DNA of 52,207 nt from Deltaproteobacteria bacterium. Its GTDB lineage: Bacteria; Myxococcota_A; Polyangia; Polyangiales; Ga0077539. Positions 39,189 to 46,851 of this stretch are shown piece after piece; the stretch's first letter is position 1, and each line of letters begins with the position of its first letter. The notes beneath the pieces are model-generated. The model saw only the letters and a list, made by a program, of their open reading frames with translations. It was not told the origin of the DNA and did not search any database. Both the position numbers and the translations under genes were made by a program. The stretch covers positions 1 to 52,207 of the forward strand of contig CANJUR010000031.1 in NCBI GenBank assembly GCA_947477565.1, read 5' to 3'.

Positions 39189-39307
39189 CGCGGCTTCGGC
39201 CCCCGGGCGACCGGCGTCCGTGCGCCCGAGGCCTTTGCCGACGATGACCATCCGATCGGACACCGCCGTGTCGAAATCCAACCGCTTCGAGACGCTCATC
39301 GCACCCC

Positions 39308-40023
39308 CTGGCACTCGCCGCGCTCGCGATCTTCACGCGCTCCCGATCGCTCCCGCGCGTGGATCACGGTCGTCGCCCTCGTCGCTGCGCCGAGCGCGCG
39401 CCAGGCCTTCGTCTCCGGCGTGATCGGCTGGCTCGGGCACCGCGACCCGTGGATGGACTCCATCGCAGAGGTGCGCCCTCTCTTCGACCGCCTCCCCAGG
39501 GGTGTTCGCCTCGTGGGACCGCTCCCAGGAGATCCTCGACGACGCCGGCCACGTGGTCACCGGCGGCCGTGCGCCCAACCCCGCGTTTCTTCGCGCGCAG
39601 CCCGCCGCCACCCTCTGGATCGGCGGCGGCGGCATCCCCGACGAGGGAGTCGCCCACGCGCGGCACTTCATGCCGGTGTTTGCGAGCCACGAGGCCGTGC
39701 CCGCCGTCGCGCCCGCGGTGCCGATGCTCTGGCTCTACGAGCGGGTCCGGGGCGCGCGCGTCGTCGGCCTCGCCCCCACGGGCACGCGCGTCACCGCCAC
39801 GATCACCCTCGCCGTCCGCGGCGTCCCCCGCCCGTGGATCGCATGGACCGTGGCCGAAAACGACCGCTACTCCCTGCTGCTCCCGCTCCCGACGGGGCTA
39901 CGCACGGAGTCCATCCGCACCGGCGAGCGGTACGCCCTCCGCATCGGGGCCGCCGACGCGAGGCCCCTCACCGTCCCCATGGAGACCGTCCGTCTGGGCG
40001 CGCAGATCGAACCCACGCCGTGA
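39308..40023 (+). pseudogene. Remnant of an STT3-like membrane glycosyltransferase
   Basis: Three pieces in successive frames read in order: PLALAALAIFTRS, then WITVVALVAAPSARQAFVSG and WLGHRDPWMDSIAEVRPLF, then GVFASWDRSQEILDDAGHVV running to the stop at 40023. The order membrane helix, WMxSIxEVRPL, then ASWDxxxEI followed by a soluble beta domain recalls the end of STT3/PglB-type oligosaccharyltransferase-like proteins (the WWDYG region). Most of the membrane part is missing and two frame changes occur (about 39350 and 39490). The last 173 codons could still be translated from 39502 but lack the enzyme's core. The family assignment is by eye and tentative. Confidence 0.5.
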
Positions 40024-40244
40024 CCCCCGTCCGCGAGCTGAGCGCGCACCGGGGAGAGCGTTCGGACGCCCGTTCGGCACCGACGCGCGTCACACCCACA
40101 GTGTGCAGTGCGCCCGTTCGCCAGCGGCACTGACTCGGCCATATCGTGCTGGACACCGCTCGGGCACCGACCGCACGATCACCCTGATGCTCCCCTGCGT
40201 CGGTGCGTCACCGACGCGATCATCACTGGAGGGATTGAGGTTCT
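40024..40244. other. Intergenic region without recognised gene
   Basis: These 221 bp separate the STT3-like remnant from the next intact gene. I see no RNA gene or coding frame with family resemblance. GGAGGG and GAGG motifs close to 40230-40240 serve the next gene as ribosome binding site. Confidence 0.6.
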
Positions 40245-41087
40245 ATGACTCCATCGAAGATCGGCGGTCGCACCGTCACGTCGAAGGCCGCGGGCCGCAG
40301 TGTCGTGAGCGCCCGCGACCGGGAGGTACCCATGGTGGAGGGCTCGCAGCGCGCGTTCGAGACCTTCCTTCCCGCGGCGCTGCAGATTCTCCCCGCGGAC
40401 GTTCGTCCCTTCCGCTACGACGGCTCGCTTGCCTACTACAACGCCACCGTCGGCGTCGTCGCCCTGGAGCCCCACGGGGCTACGCTGCGGGCCGAACTCC
40501 CGCGCACGGACGTCACCGCGCTGCGTGCGTTGCCCGACCTTGCGCTCGCGTTGATCTTCGCCGCCGAGCAGGTGGACCGCGGCGCCGTCCGCAGCGATGG
40601 GAGCACTGCGCGGCTCCTCAAGACGGCGTTTGCGTCGCGCGCGCTGCTGCTCGACACCGCCACTGCGCTCGCCGGCAAGGGGCTCCTCCCGAAGCGCGCC
40701 GTCGAGAAGATTCGCGAGGGTCGCGGCAACATCGACGTCGCCACGGACTGCGTCGTGCTCGCGGCGTTGTTCATCGCCAACGCGGCGGCCATCAAGTCGA
40801 GGCACCCGCTCACGAAGGAAGACATCACGGTCGCCAGTGAGGTCGGCAACGCGCTGCTCAAGGTGCTGCGACCGAAGCGCGCGCGGACCAGGGCGACCCC
40901 CGCGGCGATCGTGGAAGCCGTCGATCACCGCGACCGACTCTGGACGCTCCTGGTGCAGCGCTTCGAGGGCCCGCACGGCCTGGAGCGCGCGGCGATGCAC
41001 CTCTGGGGACGCGACGCCGGGGCGCACGTCCCGCCGCTGCTTTCTTTCACGCCGTCGCCGCGCGCGAAGGCCCCGCCCGCCTCGTAA
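40245..41087 (+). CDS. Hypothetical protein, helical, cytoplasmic
   Basis: I do not recognise this 280-residue protein. The ATG follows a GAGG site. It has a basic N-terminal ~28 residues, then a region starting SQRAFETFLPAALQILPADV that is rich in helices (LRALPDLALALIFAAEQVDR, LLLDTATALAGKGLLPKRAV), and a Lys/Arg-rich C-terminus (LRPKRARTRA). There is no signal peptide. It stands alone, convergent with the next gene. Confidence 0.75.
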   Translation: MTPSKIGGRTVTSKAAGRSVVSARDREVPMVEGSQRAFETFLPAALQILPADVRPFRYDGSLAYYNATVGVVALEPHGATLRAELPRTDVTALRALPDLALALIFAAEQVDRGAVRSDGSTARLLKTAFASRALLLDTATALAGKGLLPKRAVEKIREGRGNIDVATDCVVLAALFIANAAAIKSRHPLTKEDITVASEVGNALLKVLRPKRARTRATPAAIVEAVDHRDRLWTLLVQRFEGPHGLERAAMHLWGRDAGAHVPPLLSFTPSPRAKAPPAS

Positions 41088-41111
41088 GCCCCCAACCCGC
41101 CGCGCCCGCAA

Positions 41112-42041
41112 TCAGGGCATCGCAAACAGCCGCAAGAGCGCCGCCGGGTTGAGCGTCGTGCGCACCCGCACCCGGTCGTCGTCGGCCTCTGCGCGGAAGT
41201 CCGGCAGTACCCGACGCAGCCCCGCGAGCGCGTCCGCTACCGCCGTCGCTCCGGCCGCGTCGTCGCAGCGCACCGTCGCCGAGAGCACCGCGGCGTCGCC
41301 CTCTGCGCTCAGCCAGGCGCTCACGGCGCGCGCCCGGGCCAGCACCGGGTCGCGCGTCGCGTCGGGGCTGAGCCGCCGCACCCCGGCCGCGATCGCCCCC
41401 GCCGGAACCTCCGCCCACAGCCCCGCGAGGTCGGGCGTCACCGCGGTGGCGTCCGGGTGTGCGCGCGCCTCGAGAAGCATCGCGTGGAGCGTTGCGGGGG
41501 GGCCGAGCAGCACGACCCCCGCGGGCAGGCGCCACGTCTCGGCGGCGCTCGTCCCGGCGTCCCCGGCGCGGCCGACGAGCGCCAGCACGGGCACCCCGGC
41601 TTCGGTGCGCGCGAACACGTCCAGCGAGCGTCCGCGGTGCACCCCGGCGCAGCGTCGGAAGGTGGCCTCGTCGATCGGACCCTCCGCGGCCAGGACGAAG
41701 TCGTCGAGCGCGGTGGAGGTCCAGACCACGACGAGCGCGGTGATGCGCTCGCCCAGGGCGGCGGTGCAGTCGTCGCGGCCCGACCGTACGGCCTCGAACC
41801 ATCCCGCAAACGCGGGCGTCCGTCGCATCCCCGCCAGGTCCATCCGCAGCACCCCGCGCGCCTCCCGCGGAACCACCGCCCCGGCGCTCACCGGTCCCAC
41901 CGTCGGCACCGTCGGCGCGTGCGTCACGGCTGAGTTCGCTTCGCGCGGCCTTCGCGGCCACACCAGCGCTGCCGCGCCGCAGACCATCACCACGAGCAGC
42001 GTTGCTCCGACGCGCCTTCGCTCTGCGGGCGTCTCATCCAT
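41112..42041 (-). CDS. Hypothetical membrane-anchored protein
   Basis: I do not recognise this 309-residue protein. One N-terminal membrane helix (VGATLLVVMVCGAAALVW) is followed by a Thr/Val/Pro linker and a ~240-residue domain that starts VLRMDLAGMRRTPAFAGWFE and has two Cys (DDCTAAL, RRCAGV) that could pair. The layout resembles myxobacterial envelope proteins with an alpha/beta solute-binding or DUF-type domain facing the periplasm. It is divergent from the propeller lipoprotein gene across 98 bp. Confidence 0.75.
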   Translation of the reverse strand: MDETPAERRRVGATLLVVMVCGAAALVWPRRPREANSAVTHAPTVPTVGPVSAGAVVPREARGVLRMDLAGMRRTPAFAGWFEAVRSGRDDCTAALGERITALVVVWTSTALDDFVLAAEGPIDEATFRRCAGVHRGRSLDVFARTEAGVPVLALVGRAGDAGTSAAETWRLPAGVVLLGPPATLHAMLLEARAHPDATAVTPDLAGLWAEVPAGAIAAGVRRLSPDATRDPVLARARAVSAWLSAEGDAAVLSATVRCDDAAGATAVADALAGLRRVLPDFRAEADDDRVRVRTTLNPAALLRLFAMP

Positions 42042-42139
42042 GGCATCTCACGCGCACCCCCCGGAGACCCATCGAATCACCTCGCATCGCATCACTCTCT
42101 TGCCACCATACCGCCGCCCCGCTACTCCAACGGTATCCC

Positions 42140-43531
42140 ATGAACTGTCGTCCACTCGCATTCACCCTCGCCGTCGTCGCCTCGGCCTGCAGCGCGACGT
42201 CGTCTCAGCCCCCGGTTTATGACGGTGGCGTCGTCGATACGGGCGCGCCCACCGATCGCGGGGTGGTTTCCACGGACACGGGCGTCCGCGTGGACACGGG
42301 CGCTCCGGTGGACACGGGCGCTCCGGTGGACACGGGCGTCACGGATGTTCCGGTGGCCGACGTGCCCGGGGACGCGTCGGCTTGCGCTGCGCCGACGCCT
42401 CTCGGCGACCTTACGGGCCCTGTGTGGTGTGACCTCCCGTTGGCCGCGGTCCCCGGGGTGACGGTGCCCGATGGCTTCTGCATCCGCAGGTACGGCAACG
42501 TTCCGGCGGCGCGCGTGCTGGCGTTTGCTCCCAACGACGACCTCTTCGTGTCGTCGCCGAGCACGGGCACCCCCGGGGGGGCGCCGCCCGGGATGGGGGC
42601 GATCATGGTGCTGGCGGACGACAACCACGACGGCCTCGGCGACGTTCCGCGCAACTTTATGGTCGGGGTCGAGTCCATCCACGGCCTGCTCTTTCGCCGC
42701 AACGAGTTGCTCTACACCCAGCAGGACGCCGTCATGAGCGCGCCGTACTGCTCTGGCGATCGGGCGGTGACGCTCGGCCGCGATCGCCACGCGCGCGTCG
42801 CCAACCTCATTGGATCGGTGCGCTGGACCCACACTCTCGCGCAGGGCACGGACGGTAGGTTGTTGGTGTCCATGGGTCAGTACGACATCTCGCAGTGCCC
42901 GGCACCGGAGGCTCGCGCGGGGTCGGTGTTGCAGATTGGCGCGGGGATGCCCGAGGCTGGCGTGACGGTGGTCGATGGGTTTCGTAACCCGATGTACATC
43001 CGGTGCAAGGAGTGGGGCGCTTGCTACGCTGCGGAGCTTTCCGGCGACGGCTGGGACAGCATCGGTGGTCGCGAGAAGCTCATCGAGATGCGCCAGGGCG
43101 ACCGGTACGGCTTCCCGTGCTGCGTAGACCGCGCGATGCCGACGCCGGGCCAGTCCGCCGCGGGGACGTGCCTGGACATCGCCGCGTCGGTGCAGACGTA
43201 CCCGCTTCACGACACGCCCTTCGGCTTCGACTGGGCGCCTGCTTCATGGCCTGCGCCGTACGGCAACAGCTTCTTCGTCGGCCTCCACGGATGGGTCGGA
43301 AGCTGGACCAACGCGGGCGTCCAGTGGGCCCCGGTGGAAGGCACCACGCACCGCCCGACGCGGCCGACGGAGTTCTTCGTGCGCGGCTTCGGCCGAAGAT
43401 CTGCCGGCGGCAACGACCAGCGCGTGAGTGACCTGGTGTTTGCGCGCGACGGCCGGATGTTCTTCGCCGACGACCAGAGCGGGGACATCTACTGGGTCGC
43501 GCCGCGCACGCTCCGCATGCCTGCGCGTTGA
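42140..43531 (+). CDS. Beta-propeller lipoprotein, PQQ-type sugar dehydrogenase-like
   Basis: The product has 463 residues from ATG 42140 (MNCRPLAFTLAVVASACSAT); the frame is open from 42002. VASAC is the lipobox. An acidic VDTGAP repeat linker follows (about 30-70). The domain has the features of the glucose/sorbosone dehydrogenase six-bladed propeller: VLAFAPNDDLFVSSPS, FRNPMYIRCKEWGACYAAEL, GREKLIEMRQGDRYGFPCC, and FARDGRMFFADDQSGDIYWV. I could not identify the full set of PQQ and Ca ligands, so enzymatic activity is not certain. Confidence 0.8.
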   Translation: MNCRPLAFTLAVVASACSATSSQPPVYDGGVVDTGAPTDRGVVSTDTGVRVDTGAPVDTGAPVDTGVTDVPVADVPGDASACAAPTPLGDLTGPVWCDLPLAAVPGVTVPDGFCIRRYGNVPAARVLAFAPNDDLFVSSPSTGTPGGAPPGMGAIMVLADDNHDGLGDVPRNFMVGVESIHGLLFRRNELLYTQQDAVMSAPYCSGDRAVTLGRDRHARVANLIGSVRWTHTLAQGTDGRLLVSMGQYDISQCPAPEARAGSVLQIGAGMPEAGVTVVDGFRNPMYIRCKEWGACYAAELSGDGWDSIGGREKLIEMRQGDRYGFPCCVDRAMPTPGQSAAGTCLDIAASVQTYPLHDTPFGFDWAPASWPAPYGNSFFVGLHGWVGSWTNAGVQWAPVEGTTHRPTRPTEFFVRGFGRRSAGGNDQRVSDLVFARDGRMFFADDQSGDIYWVAPRTLRMPAR

Positions 43532-43541
43532 TCGGGAATAT

Positions 43542-43575
43542 GGGCCCCGATATTCGGGAATACGGGGCCCTCTTT
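43542..43575. terminator. Strong Rho-independent terminator, bidirectional
   Basis: GGGCCCCG and CGGGGCCC at 43542-43549 and 43563-43570 pair, and inside them TATTC and GAATA pair as well, leaving a two-base loop and one unpaired A. The 13-bp stem is followed on the plus strand by TCTTT. It sits between two convergent genes 56 bp apart and probably ends both. Confidence 0.85.
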
Positions 43576-43586
43576 CCGTCTCGCGC

Positions 43587-44654
43587 CTACTGCTCGTAGG
43601 TGCCGAGCGCTGCCGCGTCGATGATGGCGGCGATGAAGTACCCGACCCCCATGCCGATGTAGATCGGGATGTTGTTGTCCCGAACGCGCGCGGACTCCCC
43701 GGTGGCGTAACCCCCGAGTGCGCCGATGCCGACGATGCCCGCGCGGATGCCGAAGGAGGCCAGCGCCGCCAGCGGCCGACGGTGGATGGAGTGAACGATC
43801 GATCCGCCGAGCATCCCGATGCTGGCGCCGGTGATGGCTGCTTCGCTCGACTCGATGCCCGCGCCGAGACCGATGAGCCCTGCGCCGAGGAGATCGACGA
43901 GCAGGAGTTGTCCACGGTACGAGACCTCCGTACGCACCGGAACGGCGGGGCGAACTACGACCGGCGGCGGTGGTGGCGCGACCGGAAGGTCCACGACTGG
44001 CGGCGGCAGCGGGCGCGGGGGTGGCGGCGCGGGCTGCGGGCGCGGGGGCGGCGGGGGCGGCGGGGGGACGGGTCGAAACGTCAGGCGCACGGTCTGCTCG
44101 GTGCGCGCGACGACATCGAGGGCGGAGCGGGCGGGCAGCATTCCATCGGCCTCGCCGAGCACCTCGGCGTGTCCTGCGAGGACGGGAAACCCGAGGTTCC
44201 AGGAGCGCTGCGGAATCTCCTGTCCGTTGACGGTGACGCGGAGGTTGGACGGCAGGATTTCGGGGAGTTGCAAACGCACCCGACCGACCTGGGCTTCGGC
44301 CTGCTCGACGAGGGTGCGACAGGCCGCGAGGATGCGCGGGCCGTTGCGTAGCGTGCGGTCGGCGCCGGTTTCGATGAGGCACAGCGCCGCTGCGTCGAGA
44401 GCGTCGAGGGGGTGGCCCAGCGCCTGGTGCTCCTGCGCCACGAGCATGCGCAGCGACGGGGTCCAGCGGATTTCCCCGGCGGCGACTCCGAAGGCGAGTG
44501 CTTGCGCGTGGAGGCCCGCGCGTTGGGCGCCGTCGGCTTGCTGCACGAGCGCGCGGCGGGTGGCGTCGTCACCGGACTGCGCCTCCGCGGGGAGCGCGAC
44601 GAAGCAGACGGCGAGGGCGGAGCAGAGGGCGAGGGCGGGTGCGTTGCGCTTCAT
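43587..44654 (-). CDS. PEGA-like domain membrane protein with Pro-rich linker
   Basis: The product has 355 residues from ATG 44654 (MKRNAPALALCSALAVCFVA); the longer frame to 44915 is rejected. The signal peptide probably ends at PAEA. The N-terminal part is helical and TPR-like (LALQALAFGVAAGE-type). A PEGA-like beta domain follows (LRVTVNGQEIPQRSWNLG, then VVARTEQTVRLTF). A Pro-rich linker (about 205-250) leads to several hydrophobic segments (LLLVDLLGAGLIGLGAGI, then PIYIGMGVGYFIAAIIDAAA). This architecture is common in Polyangia; the function is unknown. Confidence 0.8.
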   Translation of the reverse strand: MKRNAPALALCSALAVCFVALPAEAQSGDDATRRALVQQADGAQRAGLHAQALAFGVAAGEIRWTPSLRMLVAQEHQALGHPLDALDAAALCLIETGADRTLRNGPRILAACRTLVEQAEAQVGRVRLQLPEILPSNLRVTVNGQEIPQRSWNLGFPVLAGHAEVLGEADGMLPARSALDVVARTEQTVRLTFRPVPPPPPPPPRPQPAPPPPRPLPPPVVDLPVAPPPPPVVVRPAVPVRTEVSYRGQLLLVDLLGAGLIGLGAGIESSEAAITGASIGMLGGSIVHSIHRRPLAALASFGIRAGIVGIGALGGYATGESARVRDNNIPIYIGMGVGYFIAAIIDAAALGTYEQ

Positions 44655-44927
44655 GGCCTGCGCTTGTGATACCCGAACACGCGGAATAGCGCGCGGGATC
44701 CGTCGAGTGCGCCACTCGATGGTCCCGAAGATCTGCGCACCCACCCGTGTCGATGCAGGCTCCCCGGAACGACCGTGCCCCGAGTTGTACCCTGAGCGTG
44801 AGCGAGGGGGAGAACCCTCTCGGTCGTCAGCGTGCGTCGCGCCCGACTCGCGTGCGCTCGCGGTCTTACGAGCGTACCGAAAAGGCGCGGTCGGAGCGGC
44901 CTCCGGGCAGCGCACTCCTGCCGCCGC
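44655..44927. other. Intergenic region without recognised gene
   Basis: These 273 bp lie between the PEGA-like gene and the end of the S24 repressor gene. Short frames exist but none resembles a family. It should contain the promoter of the PEGA-like gene. It also marks the left border of the defence locus. Confidence 0.6.
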
Positions 44928-45767
44928 TCAGCCGGGGAAGACCTCGATGAGTTCGGCGACCACGCGGAGGTCGGACTCGTCCGCCGCGCGGAGTTCGATG
45001 GCCGGGTAGTCGGCGTTGTCCGGGAGCAGCCGAACGACACCGCGGCCAACGGGGCCTTCGCGCTCGAAGCGCTTCACGGTGTAGCTGGTTCCGGTGTCGG
45101 CGTCCTGGATGCCGCGGTGCTGCACGAGGAGCGTGCGGTCGCAAAGATCGCCCTCCACCGGGGAACTGAAGAGGCACCAGGCGCCGTCGGGAATCCGCGG
45201 TTCCATCGAGCGGCCGACGACGCGTGCGATAAACATCCCGGGGCGAAGCTTCCGTCGAGTGGGAGGCACGACCCAGGTGACCGACGGGTCCGTAGCGCCG
45301 AGCAGGAAGCCTCCCGCTGCGAGGTCGAGGCCGACGAGCGGAACACAGGTGACGAAGCGGTCTTTCGCGCGGGCCTGGAGGGTCTTGAAGGAGGCAGGGA
45401 GCACCGCCGGATCGCGTCGCGGAGGGGCCGGCGCGGCCGCCCGGAGGCGCTGGCGTGCGTCGCGCAAGAGCTCGGCCACAGCCACCGGGGCGAGAGCCCG
45501 GGTCGCATCGACGAGGGCCTGCCGCGGTCCCTCCTCGGGGAAGGTCACGAGGTCGAGGAGCTGAACTCCGAGGCGATCGGCGACACCTTTGAGGGTGTGC
45601 ACGGTGGGGCGGAGAAGGCCTTTCTCCAGATCGGACAGGTGCCCCTTGCCGATGGTGCCGCTCTCGAACGCGAGGCGCTCCTGGGTGAGTCCCAGCTCGG
45701 TACGGAGGCCCCGCACCCGGCGGCCAATGGCCTCTGAGAGCGGATCAGGTGCGGCCAGCCGCGGCAT
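44928..45767 (-). CDS. XRE-S24 (LexA/CI-like) self-cleaving repressor of the defence locus
   Basis: The product has 279 residues. A Cro/CI helix-turn-helix occupies about 14-72 (LRTELGLTQERLAFESGTIG, then LSDLEKGLLRPTVHTLKGVA). After a linker comes a peptidase S24 domain with the Ala-Gly cleavage site (Ala151-Gly152 in LDLAAGGFL), catalytic Ser187 in GRSMEPRIPDG and Lys232 in SYTVKRF. All parts needed for RecA-stimulated autocleavage are present. The gene is divergent from sspB across 136 bp holding two perfect palindromes. This suggests repression of sspBCD and itself, released by DNA damage; that is inference from layout. Confidence 0.9.
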   Translation of the reverse strand: MPRLAAPDPLSEAIGRRVRGLRTELGLTQERLAFESGTIGKGHLSDLEKGLLRPTVHTLKGVADRLGVQLLDLVTFPEEGPRQALVDATRALAPVAVAELLRDARQRLRAAAPAPPRRDPAVLPASFKTLQARAKDRFVTCVPLVGLDLAAGGFLLGATDPSVTWVVPPTRRKLRPGMFIARVVGRSMEPRIPDGAWCLFSSPVEGDLCDRTLLVQHRGIQDADTGTSYTVKRFEREGPVGRGVVRLLPDNADYPAIELRAADESDLRVVAELIEVFPG

Positions 45768-45801
45768 CGCGCCGGAGCGTAGTGAGCGATGGGGATGAAT
45801 G

Positions 45802-45819
45802 AGTTCGTCAGGACGAACT
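45802..45819. promoter_or_regulatory. Operator palindrome 1 (AGTTCGTC-AG-GACGAACT)
   Basis: A perfect 8-bp inverted repeat around AG, 34 bp before the repressor start codon. It shares the 16-bp core GTTCGTCAGGACGAAC with the second site 69 bp away centre to centre. Position and symmetry fit autoregulation by the adjacent XRE-S24 protein. Confidence 0.85.
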
Positions 45820-45870
45820 AGTGATGGTGTCGAAATGACAGACAGAAGATGCTAAGAGCGAGTTCGGTTT

Positions 45871-45888
45871 GGTTCGTCAGGACGAACC
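45871..45888. promoter_or_regulatory. Operator palindrome 2 (GGTTCGTC-AG-GACGAACC)
   Basis: A second perfect palindrome with the same core as site 1, ending 15 bp before the sspB GTG, so repressor bound here would cover the start of the transcript or the ribosome binding site region. A single half-site (AGTTCGG) lies at 45861-45867 between the two. The ~69-bp centre distance, close to 6.5 helical turns, leaves cooperative binding across the intergenic region possible but not obvious. Confidence 0.85.
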
Positions 45889-45903
45889 TTTGGCCGAGGA
45901 GCC

Positions 45904-46851
45904 GTGAGCGGACAAGTGGGGATTGAGGGGTTGGAGACTGAGGCCGCGGCAGTGTCGTTCTCGGGGCACGAGAGCTTTCCGCTCCGATACGGGTGGCCGA
46001 AGAAGTGTGTGGATGCGGTCGCGACGCGTCCGGACATCTTCGCCCACGACGAAGCGATGGTCGTGCTCGGCGTCGGCAAGAACATGGTCAAGGCCATTCG
46101 GCACTGGGGCCTTACGACGCGCGTAATCGAGGTCGATCCCGACGCCCCGAAGTCGCGCGGACAGGCAGTACGGGTGTCCGCTCTCGGCCATCTACTTTTC
46201 GGCGTCACCGGGGCCGACCCCTACCTCGAAGACCCACGAACCCTCTGGCTGCTCCACTGGTTGATCAGCACCCACCGCGAGAAGTCCACCACCTGGAGCT
46301 GGGCCTTCGGCGCCTGGAACCGTCAGGCGTTCACTCGCGACGAGTTCCTGCGCGACCTGCAGTCGACGGGGCTCTCGCCGCGCGCGACGCCTTCGACCCT
46401 GAGCCGCGACGTCGAGGTCTTTTTGCGCACGTATGTCCCGGCGCGCGCGACGCGCTCCCTCGCGGTGGAAGACACCCTCGACTCGCCCCTCGTCGAGCTC
46501 CACCTGCTGCGCGAAGACCCGACGGAGCACCGCTACGAGTTCGTGCGCGGGCCGAAGCCTTCGCTCGACGACGCCACGCTCGGGTTCGCCCTCCTCGAGT
46601 TCTGGAGCCGCGTCGCGCCGGAGCGTGACTCGCTAAGCTTCGACGAGATCCTGCGGCACCCGGGGTCGCCGGGTCGGGTCTTCAAGCTCGACGACGACTC
46701 GCTCGTCGCGCGCATCGAGGACATCGCGCGGTGGTCCCACAAGGCATTGCTCCACGACGACACCGCGGGCGTGCGTCAGCTGCTTCGTCGCAAGCGGGTC
46801 GAGCCGATGGAGTGGTTGCGCCGCGAGCTGTCCGCCGCGAGGCCCAGGTGA
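45904..46851 (+). CDS. sspB: DUF4007 protein, SspB-like component of single-strand DNA phosphorothioation
   Basis: The product has 315 residues from GTG 45904, preceded by GAGGAG. The N-terminus has the DUF4007 signature FSGHESFPLRYGWPKK (18-33), then DIFAHDEAMVVLGVGKNMVK and AIRHWGL. SspB of the Ssp phosphorothioation system is a nickase that belongs to this family as I recall it; I see no classic nuclease motif by eye. The rest is helical with a DUF4007-like middle (TTWSWAFGAWNRQAFTRDEF). It is the first gene of the sspBCD operon and overlaps sspC by four bases (GTGA). The symbol rests on family plus gene order. Confidence 0.75.
   Translation: MSGQVGIEGLETEAAAVSFSGHESFPLRYGWPKKCVDAVATRPDIFAHDEAMVVLGVGKNMVKAIRHWGLTTRVIEVDPDAPKSRGQAVRVSALGHLLFGVTGADPYLEDPRTLWLLHWLISTHREKSTTWSWAFGAWNRQAFTRDEFLRDLQSTGLSPRATPSTLSRDVEVFLRTYVPARATRSLAVEDTLDSPLVELHLLREDPTEHRYEFVRGPKPSLDDATLGFALLEFWSRVAPERDSLSFDEILRHPGSPGRVFKLDDDSLVARIEDIARWSHKALLHDDTAGVRQLLRRKRVEPMEWLRRELSAARPR

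Noticed and set aside
39244..39423. A short plus-strand frame beginning MTIRSDTAVSK
   Set aside because: It overlaps the start of the STT3-like remnant in another frame and has no recognisable domain.
43587..44915. A 442-residue form of the PEGA-like protein
   Set aside because: The first 87 codons lack coding character, and ATG 44654 gives a proper signal peptide.
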